64,000 nucleotides of DNA from Prorocentrum cordatum (Eukaryota; Sar; Dinophyceae; Prorocentrales; Prorocentraceae). Below are positions 52,570 to 64,000 of the stretch, piece after piece. Within the stretch, counting starts at the first letter, position 1. Every line of letters starts with the position of its first letter. The notes below the pieces were generated by a model. That model made no database searches, had not been told where the DNA came from, and was given only the letters and a program-made list of their open reading frames with translations. A program made the translations under genes and the position numbers. The stretch lies in NCBI GenBank assembly GCA_963575745.1, contig CAUYUJ010020148.1:205001-269000 (forward strand), in the 5' to 3' direction.

Positions 52570-53815
52570 AAAAAGGAAGACACTGGCAACGAATTTAGCT
52601 GAATGCGAAACGTTCCGTAGTGCAGGGGGGCCCGGACGCAAGGTCTCAAGACCGTCTCTGCCTGAAGCCCAAACCATTTAAACGCATTTGCTCAAATGGC
52701 TTGAGAACGCCAATTTCGGATCTCAATGGTCTCAACGTAACTCGAGGCTTACATGTATGAATGCGAAACGTTCGATGGCGCAGAAATGTGGACGCAAGGT
52801 CTCGAGAACCGTCTCTGCATAAAAGCCCAAACTATTTTAACACATCTGCTCAGAAGGTTTATAGACGCCAGCTTCGGGTCTCAATGGCGTCGACGTCACT
52901 CGAGGCTAATTTCTTTGAGTGCGAAACGTTCGATTGCGCAAGAATCCCGACGCAAGGTCTCGAGAAGCGTCTCTGCATAGAGGCTCAAACAATTTGAAAA
53001 CATATGCTCAAATGTTTTGCGGGCACCAGTTTCGGGTCTCAACGGTCTCAACGTCGCTCGAAACTAATTAATCTGAGTGCGAAGCGTTTGATTGCGCAGG
53101 GGCCCTGGCGCAGGGCGTCGAGAACCGTCTCTGCGTAGGGTCCCAAACCATTTGGGCACATCTACTACAATGGCTTTGGTCTCAACGTCGCTCGAGGCTA
53201 GTTTATCTGAGCGCGAAGCGTTTGGTGCGGCAGGGGGCCCTGGCGCAAGGTGTCGAGAACCGTCTCTGCCTAGCGCCGAAACCATTTGAACGCATCTGCC
53301 CATATGGCTTGCGGAAGCCAGTTTCCTCAATCGTCTGAACGTCACTGAAACTAATTTACCTGAGTGCGAGACGTTCGATAGTGCGAGAATCCTGACGCAA
53401 GGTCTCGAGGGCGGTCTGCGCCTGAAACCCAAACGGTTTGAACGCGTCTGCTCAAATGGTTTGAAGGCACCAACTTCGGGTCTCAATGGTCTCAACGTAA
53501 CTCGAGGCAAATTTATTCGAACGCAAAGCGTTCGATTCTGCAGAAAACCGACGCAAGGTCTCGACAAGCGTGCGCGCATGGGAACTTCACTCACTTCAGC
53601 GTTTGTACTCGAACGGGTTATGGGCGTCAATTTCAGATTATGGGTGCCAACTTCGGGTCTGATTTGAATGCGGCGCGTTTGATAGCGCAGCGAATTCCAC
53701 CTCGCCGTGAAACCGATTGAACGCATCTGCTGCGCTCTCGTGTCTAGAGTCGGGCCGGCTGCGCTCTCGGGTCTGGGTTTGGGCCCGCTGCGCTCTCGGG
53801 CCTGGATTTGGACCT
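52570..53815 (-). repeat. Satellite of about 158 bp, block 2, right arm
   Basis: Inverted copy of 32,235-33,480; same number of units and only point differences. Confidence 0.8.
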
Positions 53816-55380
53816 GTGATTTTTTTTTGTTGCGGAGGCAACGCAAGCGATATCAAAAATACATTGAATGCAAGAAACGAGAAAAGTAGTCCTTCCAAAA
53901 CTTCTCGTGCCCACAACAATTCCAAGCGAATGTCGGGGAATTCTTAAGCAATTCCACTTCAGACTCAGTGAAACTCTTGGAATATAAGCACGCTCCTCTA
54001 GAAACTTTCCGCGCTCGTCGACTGCGCTGATCTTGCGGCAAAATTCGCATTCCAAAAACTCGTCTACATTTTTCTATGCATCTTGAACACTTTGACCATC
54101 ACTTCGCCTGCATCTTTGTCAGCGTCTCTTCGTTCCAGCTGTCGGAGAATGGGTTTAAAAACATTTGCATCGATCTCCCGTTTTTAACTCTCCAATCTGC
54201 ATCGGATCTCCGAGATGCCGCCAATGTGTTGCGTCTCGAGGTGGCGCGCTTTGACTCATTCCAAATATCGCAACTGATTGTGTCGGCTAAGCCCTATCAT
54301 GGAAACGTCCATCTGGCATGTTGACACAGGAAATGACCAACATGTTGAATGCTCTTCAATGAAAACTGTGCAAGCTGAACAGGATTGCTTGGAACGTGGC
54401 CCAACATTACATAGTAAACTACGGGGGCAACACGCATAATACAACGGTCAGAAGAACCTTGCAAAGATGACGGATTCATGCTATAACCGCGCGACCTTGG
54501 ATGCAGTTGTTTTTCAATCATTCTCGCCCTGGCAATGTTCATCAAAAATTCTTTCCACCTGTTCCATGCAATCCTCAATGCAACAACTACTCTGATCGGA
54601 TTTCGTAATGGCTCACTGAATCAAATCCGTCGACCTGGTAAAATCCACAATGTTAGTGTGATAGCCGTTAACAGCTCAGATGCTGTTTCAAACCCAGACG
54701 TCACTATCTCCCATTTTGCGCCATGAGCCCGCGTGACATCATGATGCTGATGTTGAGGAACTACAGCGCAATACGATGAGACATCGAGCATGCAGGTCTT
54801 GTTTAGCGTATCTTCACGGGGGCAACTGCAACGCCATAGTCCATTGTCGGCGTGCGGAAATTCAAGCGGCTGAGCACATCCCGTAAAACTAAAGAAATCT
54901 ATTCGCGTTGCCTCTTCCGGCGATGCTTAGAGCCTGACAATTTTCTTTCCTGTGACCCAGAGCTGATTATATTCCAATGTTGCCCTCTGAAGAAATTTGA
55001 AGTCCGCGCAATAATCCAATACAAGCAATGTATAACGCATCTGTCAATGAATTCGTCACCTGGTATGCCTCTCGGGTCTTGAACTCTCTTGTCCTTCACA
55101 TTCGTTATCGCAGTTGTTGCATTATGACTCTCCTTCTTCTCATTTCAAATGCCCTGACGCCGCTTTGAATAATAATCTAAAACTACCCTGGCGACGTACC
55201 CAACCCCTGCGCAAAAGCGGGGCGCAAATAGTTTAGGATACTTTATAAGGGGGCGATGACGGAGCGAGGGTTACATATGTCTGCAGACGGAATTCGGGAG
55301 ACTCGCAGGACACTGGCTACAGGAAAAGGGCTTGATAAAGCTGATGATTTACAATTCCTGAACACTCCTAGCCACTTCGA
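53816..55380. other. No gene recognised (mirror of 30,656-32,234)
   Basis: Unique lower-GC sequence. The short frames of the left arm are partly broken by substitutions here, which argues against any of them being genes. Confidence 0.4.
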
Positions 55381-57165
55381 AAACGGGGATCACAGCAGGC
55401 CTCGAAAATGGCGACAGTTTCGCAGATCGCAGCCCCCCAGGGATGGCGAGGTCTAATTTGAATCTGCGCGTGGCCCTCACTGTGCTGGGCCCCCCAGCAG
55501 GCCTCGAAAATGGCGACAGTTTCGCAGATCGCAGCCCCCCAGGGATGGCGAGGTCTAATTTGAATCCGCGCGTGGCCCTCACTGTGCTGGGCCCCCCAGC
55601 AGGCCTCGAAAATGGCGACAGTTTCGCAGATCGCAGCCCCCCAGGGATGGCGAGGTCTAATTTGAATCTGCGCGTGGCCCTCACTGTGCTGGGCCCCCCA
55701 GCAGGCCTCGAAAATGGCGACAGTTTCGCAGATCGCAGCCCCCCAGGGATGGCGAGGTCTAATTTGAATCCGCGCGTGGCCCTCACTGTGCTGGGCCCCC
55801 CAGCAGGCCTCGAAAATGGCGACAGTTTCGCAGATCGCAGCCCCCCAGGGATGGCGAGGTCTAATTTGAATCCGCGCGTGGCCCTCACTGTGCTGGGCCC
55901 CCCAGCAGGCCGGCCTCGAAAATGGCGACAGTTTCGCAGATCGCAGCCCCCCAGGGATGGCGAGGTCTAATTTGAATCTGCGCGTGGCCCTCACTGTGCT
56001 GGGCCCCCCAGCAGGCCTCGAAAATGGCGACAGTTTCGCAGATCGCAGCCCCCCAGGGATGGCGAGGTCTAATTTGAATCCGCGCGTGGCCCTCACTGTG
56101 CTGGGCCCCCCAGCAAGCCTCGAAAATGGCGACAGTTTCGCAGATCGCAGCCCCCCAGGGATGGCGAGGTCTAATTTGAATCCGCGCGTGGCCCTCACTG
56201 TGCTGGGCCCCCCAGCAGGCCTCGAAAATGGCGACAGTTTCGCAGATCGCAGCCCCCCAGGGATGGCGAGGTCTAATTTGAATCTGCCGCGATTACCCTC
56301 TATGCTGGCCCCCCAGCAGGCCTCGAAAGTGGCGACAGTTTCACAGATCGCAGCCCCCCAGGGAGGCGAGGTCTAATTTGAATCCGCCGCGATTACCCTC
56401 TATGCTGGACCCCCCAGCAGGCCTCGAAAGTGGCGACAGTTTCACAGATCGCAGCCCCCCAGGGATGGCGAGGTCTAATTTGAATCCGCCGCGATTACCC
56501 TCTATGCAGGACCCCCCAGCAGGCCTCGAAAGTGGCGACAGTTTCACAGATCGCAGCCCCCCAGGGATGGCGAGGTCTAATTTGAATCCGCCGCGATTAC
56601 CACTGTGCTGGGCCCCCCAGCAGGCCTCGAAAGTGGCGACAGTTTCACAGATCGCAGCCCCCCAGGGATGGCGAGGTCTAATTTGAATCCGCCGCGATTA
56701 CCCACTATGCAGGGCCCCCCAGCAGGCCTCGAAAGTGGCGACAGTTTCACAGATCGCAGCCCCCCAGGGATGGCGAGGTCTAATTTGAATCCGCCGCGAT
56801 TACCCTCTATGCTGGACCCCCCAGCAGGCCTCGAAAGTGGCGACAGTTTCACAGATCGCAGCCCCCCAGGGATGGCGAGGTCTAATTTGAATCCGCCGCG
56901 ATTACCCTCTATGCAGGACCCCCCAGCAGGCCTCGAAAGTGGCGACAGTTTCACAGATCGCAGCCCCCCAGGGATGGCGAGGTCTAATTTGAATCACCCA
57001 CTGTGCTGGGCCCCCCAGCAGGCCTCGAAAGTGGCGACAGTTTCACAGATCGCAGCCCCCCAGGGATGGCGAGGTCTAATTTGAATCCGCCGCGATTACC
57101 CTCTATGCAGGACCCCCCAGCAGGCCTCGAAAGTGGCGACAGTTTCACAGATCGCAGCCCCCCAG
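55381..57165 (-). repeat. 102-bp tandem array, right arm
   Basis: About 17-18 units. Type A (GCCATTTTCGAGG complement) fills 55,381-56,280 and type B fills 56,280-57,165. The order and position of the switch are as in the left arm. No C-rich interruption is present. Confidence 0.93.
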
Positions 57166-57715
57166 GCAAGACAGAAAGAGGCAGGAAAGAGGCGGGAGGC
57201 GGGAGGAGGAAGGACGCGACCACACTGCTCTATTCAAAACGAATACCCAACCAAGGAGGGTTGGGAATAAAACACTTACTGCCGCCTGGAAAATGAGCCA
57301 TGGCACAAAATGCTTTACGGAAAGACTGAACCGAATGACAACGGACATAACTCTGCGCACATCTTATCATGATGAGATCTCCACAAGAAACACTAAATCG
57401 AGATTCCTAGAACAAAATAAATGTTCTTATCTTCAAAGAGAATGTAGGAATACTAAATTCATCTACAACTTCTCCTCTCTCGTCACCTGTTTGTTGTTTT
57501 GCCCTGCCTGGGCTCTGCCTAGAAAGGTTCTTGCCGTCTTGGCTTAGAGGGGCCGGGCAGTGGAGCCCGCCCCGGGCGGTTCACCCGGCCCCCTGGGGGC
57601 CGAGCAAGAGCAGAAGCAAAGTAAAAGCAAACGCGCGGTTCCCCCAGTTGCGCTCCCTGGGCGCCAAGCAAAAGCAAACGCAAAGGCAAATGTGAAGGCA
57701 AATGCGAAGGCAAAG
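57166..57715. other. No gene recognised (mirror of 28,161-28,725)
   Basis: Unique sequence plus AAAGGCAAATGCGAAGGC-type phrases at the far end. No gene. Confidence 0.4.
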
Positions 57716-57945
57716 CAAAAGCATAGCATAGCATCGCATAGCATAGCGCAATATAGCAAAGCGCAGCAAACCATAGCATAGCATCGCATAGCCTGGCCTG
57801 GCCTAGCCGAGCCCAGCATAGCATTGCGCAGCATAGCACAGCATAGCATAGCATCGCATAGCATAGCATAGCAGATCACAGCGCAACACCGCATCCACTA
57901 CTACTACTACTACTACTAGTACTACTACTACTATTACTACTACTG

Positions 57946-57994
<49 letters not shown>

Positions 57995-58003
57995 CGCTAT
58001 TGC
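57716..58003 (-). repeat. (ATAGC)n and (CTA)n microsatellites, right arm
   Basis: Pentanucleotide at 57,716-57,890 and CTA trinucleotide at 57,898-58,003. The trinucleotide tract is shorter than its left partner and interrupted differently. Confidence 0.92.
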
Positions 58004-58315
58004 TACAACTACGACGATGAGGAGAAGGAGGGGGGCGGCGTTTACCGCTCCTACTAATGTTGCTTTCCTAGAGGCTCCAACTCCTAGGTCGGGTCGCACT
58101 GGGATAAGTAATTGTTCGGCTTCTCTTTGTTACCGCTTTCATCTGTTATTTTCTTCCATCTTCTTTGCATGCATTTCTTCATGTGTATATTTATCTTTGT
58201 TTTTCCTTGCCTGTGAAGCAGGCGCAACCATAATTCCAACTAGAACCAGCCGTTCATGCCTATATAGAACTCGTGCCCTTCAATAAAAATTAGCCCGGCG
58301 AAGCAACCTAACAAC

Positions 58316-59235
58316 GATGTGTAGAAGCATATATGAAAGCATTCCCCTTAAGATTCAGATGAAAATCCAGTTGTAGAATTCTGCTGTTCTCGCAGTCGTA
58401 GTCGCATTCGCGATGACAGTCGCAGCGGCAACGGCAGTCGCAGTCACAGCCTCAGCCTCAGCCTGCCTCAGCCTCAGCCTCAGCCTGCCTCAGCCTCAGC
58501 CTGCCTCAGCCTCAGCCTCAGCCTGCTTCAGCCTCAGCCTCAGTCTGCCTTCAGCCTCGGCCTCAGCCTCAGCCTGCCTCAGCCTCAGCCTGCATCAGCC
58601 TCAGCCTCAGCCTCAGCCTGCCTCAGCATCAGCCTCAGCCTCAGCCTGCCTCAGCCTCAGCCTCAGTCTGCTTCAGCCTCAGCCTCAGTCTGCCTTCAGC
58701 CTCGGCCTCAGCCTCAGCCTGCCTCAGCCTCAGCCTGCCTCGGCCGCAGCATCAGCCTGCCTCAGCATTCAAAATGTGGCCCAGGAGTGGAATTCTGGGA
58801 AATAGAAGAACACGAAGTGGCCTACAGTTGGCTCCGGGCATTCAAAATGTGGCCCGGGAATGGAGTTCTGGGAACTTGAAGACCACGAAATGGCCTACAG
58901 TTGGCTCCGGGCATCCAAAATGTGGCCCGGGAATGGAGTTCTGGGAAGTCGAAGAGCACGAAGTGGCCTACAGTTGGCTCCGGGCATTCAAAATGTGGCC
59001 CGGGAATGGAGTTCTGGGAAGTCGAAAAGCACGAAGTGGCCTACAGTTGGCTCCGGGCATTCAGAATGTGGCCCGGGAATGGAGTTCTGGGAGGTCGAAG
59101 AGCACGAATGGTTCGATTGTTGGCTTAAAACGACTTCTGCGGCACCCTGTCCGGCACCCGCCCAGACCCCCCTGTGGAGTCATCTGCTGCTCTCTTTTGA
59201 CACCACTAGAAACCTATCAGAACAAGCTGTTAGGT
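58316..59235 (-). mobile_element. MITE-like element, right copy of L1
   Basis: Bounded by ACCTAACAAC at 58316 (one base changed from the consensus terminus) and GCTGTTAGGT at 59226-59235. Minisatellite about 58,445-58,770, 72-bp units about 58,775-59,110. About 80 bp shorter than L1. Confidence 0.65.
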
Positions 59236-59369
59236 AATGATATAGCATGTTGGCGATTATTGTTACTTTTAAATGGCCAACGCCGCGCCGGCTGCCCACC
59301 GTGGGATTCGTGACATAGATCACATGTTGACGGGGGTCTCTAGATTCAGAGGGACTAAATCTAGGAACT

Positions 59370-59880
59370 TAACGCGTTTGACTCCGAACCGTCTCTGCGG
59401 GAAAAAAACGACTATTTCAAGCCATCTGCTCAAATAGTTTCTAAACACATAACTAATTCGGGTCCCGATGGTCGCGGCGTCACAGGAGGCGAATATATTT
59501 GGGTGCGAACATTCGATAATGGGGGGGATCTACTCTAACATCTTCAGAGCCGCTTCTGCGTGGAAGTCCAAACCATTTGAACTGCATGGTTTGTGGGCGC
59601 TAATTTCGGGTCTCGATGGCGTGAACTTGACTCGGAGCCGATTTATTTGAGTGCGAAACATTCGATGCAGCAGACATTCTGACGCAAAATGCTCGGGGAC
59701 CGTCTCTGCGTAGAGGCCCAAACCATTTGAACACATCTGCTCGAATGGTTTGGAGACATCCCACGGTCTCCGCGCGACTCAAATCGTGAGAACCGTCTCT
59801 GCGCGATATACTCTCGGATTTGAGGGTGGGCCGCTGCGCTCTCGGGGCCTGGATTTGAATCCTTTTAGAAATTTCTAAGC
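59370..59880 (-). repeat. Satellite of about 158 bp, block 1, right arm
   Basis: Inverted copy of 25,915-26,440. Confidence 0.75.
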
Positions 59881-60007
59881 AGAAATAATAGTAACTATGC
59901 TAATAGCAAAAAGTAATGGTTATCCGATGATAATACTAGCAGCATAAATAATATGAGGAAGGGGGAGGGGGGTCCACGCCGGAGAGGGAAATTGACAGAG
60001 GAACTGC

Positions 60008-60274
<267 letters not shown>

Positions 60275-60276
<2 letters not shown>

Positions 60277-60641
60277 GGACAAGTAGGCGGACCAGGGTCC
60301 GTCCGCGAGGCGCACTGCGGTGCGACAACTCGCCAAACACTATTTGCGGCGGTGCAGCCTTAAGATACGAGGGCGGGCAACAAAACCCCCTCCCCCGGCG
60401 CAATGCGACAGACGCTACAGACGGCGGACAGACGGTGAAGATCTCACATGTCAGACCGCGTGAAGAAAGAGGCCCCAACAAGGAAGGCGACGTGCTGACA
60501 CGTGGCTAGGCGGTTTGGCAGACCGCCAGTTGGGCGCTTGGCCGCAAAGCGGCGCGCAGGGACGGGGCACCCCCCGCCCCCACGCCCTGACACCGTGGAC
60601 GCGGAGCCACGCGTACACACGGGCAGGCAGAAAGGAGGAAA
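60275..60641 (-). other. LINE 3' UTR, right copy
   Basis: Inverted copy of 25,040-25,406, containing the conserved terminal hairpin at 60287-60306. Confidence 0.7.
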
Positions 60642-63600
60642 TTAGCGCGGGACACCAGGTGGAGCGCCGCGGAGCGATGACAGCATAGCTTGGATGGTGA
60701 GTGGCGGCGTAGCACCATCGGGCGAGGGCGTAAGCAGCTCGGCGAAGGCACGCCCGGCGCGGTGGAGGCGCTGGAGCAGAGGGCCTTGACGGGCTTGAGC
60801 AGCGGCAAGGTCAGCGGCGAGAGCAGCACACCTCTGCTGAAGAGCGGCCATAGCCTGGGACAGCTCAGTTTCGCGGTCGGTGAGGGGCGGCTGCTCAGTG
60901 CCAGCGGCCGCGGGCCTCGTGGGAGGGACGAGGTCATCGGTGCGCCTGGCCAGGTGGTGGACTAGCGCAGTACGGCACTCCGTGTGCTGACGGCCGTCAC
61001 CCTTGATAGGCGACTGGTGGGTAACACGCGGCCCCAGGGCTGGAGCCGCTAGGGCCACGCCCCGTGAGGTCGGAAGAGCCGCATCCTCGCGCCCAGCAAC
61101 AATGGAAGCGTGGACGGGGCGCGACGGCCTGACTGGCTCGGTGCCCTGCGGGGGGGCTGGAGCCGCCCCCGCGGGCTGGCGCTGGTGGGGGGACGGAGTG
61201 GGTGGCACGGTAGGACCAATCATGATGCCGTGCGAGGGCTCGGATGTCGGCCGCGTAGTCGGGTGGCGTCTCGATGGGGCGGCATCGTCGGCGGCGTGGG
61301 GTGTCGGCGGAGCGTCGTCTATGCTGCCACTCAGTCCGAGGGGATCAGCCAGGTCATCGTCGGCGTCTTGGCGGTGAGCGATATCCCCATGTGGGTGCGA
61401 TGTCGCTCTCGGTGTCGGAGTCGCGGTAGGCGTCGAGAGGTTGCCCGACGGGGCAGGGTTTGCGCTGGCTGGGCCGTCGTCCAAGAAGTCCAATCCCCCA
61501 CCGAAGCCGAACGGGTCGTCCTCCTGTTCATCGAGCGTCGCCCGTTGGGCCTCGGCCCAGAGCTCATCCGGGTCTTGCGGGATGAATGGTCCAGCCGCGG
61601 GTGGTGCCTGGTCCGTCAGCAGGGGGTTTGGTTCCATTTTGCTGAGTTCCGCAGCTGTAAACCCAGCCCTGCGGTGTGGGAGCGGCAGAGTGCGGTGTCT
61701 GCGCTCGTAGATAGCGACAGCGACCCCATGGAGCACGGTCGCTTGGCGATGTCGTGTTTTGGCAGCTTCGACAATGTGGTCAGGAAGGTTGTGAGTGCGT
61801 GCCGCCATTGTGGCAAGGGCGTCGGCCTGACGGTTGAACTCCTCCGCAATGGGCCCGATGAGCCCAAGGTCGATGCCCATGTCTCCCAGATGGCTGGCGA
61901 TTTTTTCGACGCGAAACATGTTGGGCTTGGCCATAACACATCGGTGGATCTTTTCCCAGAGCTCCGCGTGCGTGCCCTGCGGCGCTGGATGTCCGTCGAT
62001 GATGCTTTGGAACCCATCGACCACCGCCTGGTTGTCCACGAAAACGTGCACGGGCCGTTCGGCACATGCCGTAAGGTGGACAATGGCGAGGGTCTCCGCA
62101 ACCTGGGCGTTCTGCGTTAGGCCGTGAACGCGTGCACTGTAGTTCATGCGGTGGTCGATGCCGTAGTAGACGCCGTAGCCCGCTCGTGCTAGCAATGGGA
62201 TGGCTTGGTTGGTGCATGCACCGTCCGTGGCAGCGTAGACCCATGTCCAACCAGTGTCGTGGTCAAGGTAGGTGGTGTAGGTGTCCTGGGCTGAAGCCGC
62301 AGGATCTCCCTCAGGGGGGGGCCGCGGTATGGGCTGTGGCAGCGGGTCCCTCGCGAGGTCGGCCTGCAGGTCGAGGAGGGCTGGGTCTTCGTCAAAGAGC
62401 CCGCAGTGTCTTGTGTGCGGCGGAAGACGGGCCCACTGGTCGTCACTGATGAGGGTGGTGAGAGGGAGTCTTTCTCGGGCCCAGCACTTGCAGTCGCGGA
62501 CAGTGTGCTCCTGAGTTTCCTCTTCCTCGTCGCAGTATCGGCAGATGGGGCTGGGGTCTGCCGACGTGTTTGATCGGGATCGTCGCTGTTGGGTGTGATC
62601 CCCGCCCGACAGGTAGTTGAGGAGGAGCGCCAGCTGCCAGGCAGTGCATTTGGCTGCTCCTTTAGTTCGGGCGAGCCACGTGCTGGCGAAGAGGTCGAGG
62701 CCCTGTCTGACAGAGGCTAGGTAGCCAAGGTCGTGTCGCCGTGGCTTGATCCTCCGCAGAAAAGCCCTGCGTTGCGAGGCCCGCAGCATGTGTAGGAAGG
62801 CGTTTTGGGGTAAATTCAGCCAGCTGATCTGGCAGCCCCAGTCGTCGTACATGATGCCAAATGTGGGCCAGGTCCATCGGAGCTGCTGGAGCGACTGGAC
62901 GAGTCGTCCGACGGGTCCTCCACCAAACAGGGTCTGGACGTGGTGTTGAAGGTCTCTGGCGAGCCCGCAGAGTGTAACGTCGCGGTTTACCTGTCGCCGC
63001 AGGCACAGGAATGCTTCACGCTGCGTGATGGCGTCGATATCCAGGGCGTGTCCTGGGACGCACACGGCCATGAGAGTCCAGAACTCGACCCACTTGTTCC
63101 CCTTGGGGCGGATAGCCGCCTTGAGGGCGTGGTTGTAGGCAGTTTTGGCTGTGCCTGATGGTGCTTGAATGTCGGTGCCCGTGGTGCAGACGCTGGCAGC
63201 CAGGGAACGGGCGTGCCGCGCCTTGATAAGCATCGGCGATGGGAGCTTGCCAATGCGCGGCAGGCGGATAGTCGCTCTCCGTACACGGGCGTCAGCGGTG
63301 GCCGTGAGGTTAAGCGCGGCTGGAGCCGGCGCTGCCTCTGCGTTGATGTAACTCCCGACGAGCTTGAAGGAATCGACCACACGTAGGGGGCGCTCCGCCA
63401 GTGTGAGCTGGGTAACGGCGGCGTGAAGCTCGTCGGTGAGCGCCCACCCTGCCACTTTACCAGGGTGAATGCGTTGACCTGAGAATCGATCAAACTTGGC
63501 GGTTTCGTCAAGAGATTTCTGCAGCTCCGACGCGGTGTGGGTAGTGGAGTTGCTGTCGTCAACAAAGGTAGTGCTGAGTGATCGAGGAACGTATCGATGC

Positions 63601-64000
63601 TGCCTCTTTGTCCACACGCACATGAGCAGCTTGATGTCGTCCAGGGACCACGAACTTCCCTGGAGGTGACCGTTAGTCCTGGCCAAGTCCTTAGAGTACG
63701 CTCCGTTCATGCGGATGTAGCGTTTGTGTTGTCTGTAGAAATTTCGGCGGACAGTGGCGACGTCTTGAGGGCACCCCGCGTGCAGCGCAAGGTTAAGGCA
63801 GATGTCCGTGATGAGGTAGTCGAAGCACTTCTGTCGGTCAAGGGCAGCTCCAGCTAAGGGGAGGAGTAAAGCCCTGGCATGCTCGATGCGCAGGGCGAGA
63901 GAGGTGCTGACATCCCCAATGGTGGCTTTGGGAACAGCGCCGAAGCTCGTGGCGTGGGTCCATCCTTTCCGCCAGTCCGTGAGGCTACGGTAGGCTGGCG
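60642..64000 (-). CDS. LINE RT-CCHC-RNase H polyprotein, right copy, 5' end outside window
   Basis: The frame stays open from the window edge to the stop at 60642. The first in-window ATG (63710) lies inside the RT domain and is not the true start. Motifs in order on minus: block A LDRQKCFDYL, then TNGHLQGSSWS, FVDD, SGQRIHPGKVAGWA, FKLVGSYIN, finger CRYCDEEEETQEHTVRDC, RNase H ATDGACTN / AETLAIV / VFVDNQAVVDG / FNRQADALA, and the acidic and Pro/Ala-rich tail. The run before RNase H has 8 C (10 in the left copy), which keeps RT and RNase H fused and shows the ancestral layout. By eye about twenty residues differ from the left copy, for example GKVAG for GKEAG and FLCLRR for FLWLRR. Confidence 0.87.
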   Translation of the reverse strand, partial: PAYRSLTDWRKGWTHATSFGAVPKATIGDVSTSLALRIEHARALLLPLAGAALDRQKCFDYLITDICLNLALHAGCPQDVATVRRNFYRQHKRYIRMNGAYSKDLARTNGHLQGSSWSLDDIKLLMCVWTKRQHRYVPRSLSTTFVDDSNSTTHTASELQKSLDETAKFDRFSGQRIHPGKVAGWALTDELHAAVTQLTLAERPLRVVDSFKLVGSYINAEAAPAPAALNLTATADARVRRATIRLPRIGKLPSPMLIKARHARSLAASVCTTGTDIQAPSGTAKTAYNHALKAAIRPKGNKWVEFWTLMAVCVPGHALDIDAITQREAFLCLRRQVNRDVTLCGLARDLQHHVQTLFGGGPVGRLVQSLQQLRWTWPTFGIMYDDWGCQISWLNLPQNAFLHMLRASQRRAFLRRIKPRRHDLGYLASVRQGLDLFASTWLARTKGAAKCTAWQLALLLNYLSGGDHTQQRRSRSNTSADPSPICRYCDEEEETQEHTVRDCKCWARERLPLTTLISDDQWARLPPHTRHCGLFDEDPALLDLQADLARDPLPQPIPRPPPEGDPAASAQDTYTTYLDHDTGWTWVYAATDGACTNQAIPLLARAGYGVYYGIDHRMNYSARVHGLTQNAQVAETLAIVHLTACAERPVHVFVDNQAVVDGFQSIIDGHPAPQGTHAELWEKIHRCVMAKPNMFRVEKIASHLGDMGIDLGLIGPIAEEFNRQADALATMAARTHNLPDHIVEAAKTRHRQATVLHGVAVAIYERRHRTLPLPHRRAGFTAAELSKMEPNPLLTDQAPPAAGPFIPQDPDELWAEAQRATLDEQEDDPFGFGGGLDFLDDGPASANPAPSGNLSTPTATPTPRATSHPHGDIAHRQDADDDLADPLGLSGSIDDAPPTPHAADDAAPSRRHPTTRPTSEPSHGIMIGPTVPPTPSPHQRQPAGAAPAPPQGTEPVRPSRPVHASIVAGREDAALPTSRGVALAAPALGPRVTHQSPIKGDGRQHTECRTALVHHLARRTDDLVPPTRPAAAGTEQPPLTDRETELSQAMAALQQRCAALAADLAAAQARQGPLLQRLHRAGRAFAELLTPSPDGATPPLTIQAMLSSLRGAPPGVPR

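Overview
The window looks like nuclear DNA of a repeat-dense protist, most likely a dinoflagellate. This is inferred from several things together: very GC-rich coding sequence, a giant non-LTR retrotransposon with a C-terminal RNase H, abundant micro-, mini- and satellite arrays, degenerate telomere-like heptads (CTTAGGG/CCCTAAG), and a 13-nt sequence resembling part of the dinoflagellate spliced leader. No rRNA, tRNA, CRISPR array or prokaryotic operon is visible.

Positions 1-9,112 are gene-poor. They hold an (AC)n tract, a decayed minus-strand LINE fragment (zinc finger plus RNase H, about 5.53-6.43 kb), a higher-order minisatellite built on CCCCAGACTG (6.8-7.69 kb), a 170-bp tandem repeat with a TTATAAAA/TTTTATAA hairpin (7.94-8.46 kb) and a 540-bp (CT)n tract.

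Positions 9,113-25,715 hold one very large LINE-like element, ending in its own (TC)n tail. Its parts in order are: a coiled-coil ORF1 (frameshifted); an extra long ORF with a signal peptide, hydrophobic segments and an ADP-ribosyltransferase-like HGT motif; a T-rich spacer; a proline/arginine-rich ORF that runs into an APE-type endonuclease; and a reverse transcriptase, CCHC finger and RNase H. A short GC-rich hairpin, GCGGCTTCAGCCC or GCGGCTCCAGCCC, recurs through all these ORFs in more than one reading frame.

From about 21,680 to the window end the DNA is a giant near-perfect palindrome centred at about 43,051/43,052. Everything in the left arm reappears inverted and in mirror order in the right arm: the LINE 3' half, satellites, two MITE-like elements with ACCTAACAGC termini, a 102-bp array, a telomere-like tract and a broken unknown gene. 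The arms differ by scattered substitutions, microsatellite lengths and array copy number. The right-arm RT-RNase H frame is open, whereas the left-arm one is frameshifted in a C-run. The palindrome runs off the window, so its true length is unknown. It may be a real inverted duplication or an assembly join of two diverged copies, and the sequence alone cannot decide.

The functional content is therefore mostly selfish DNA. The two most unusual things are the palindrome and the LINE's additional membrane/ART-like ORF together with its frame-independent hairpin family.
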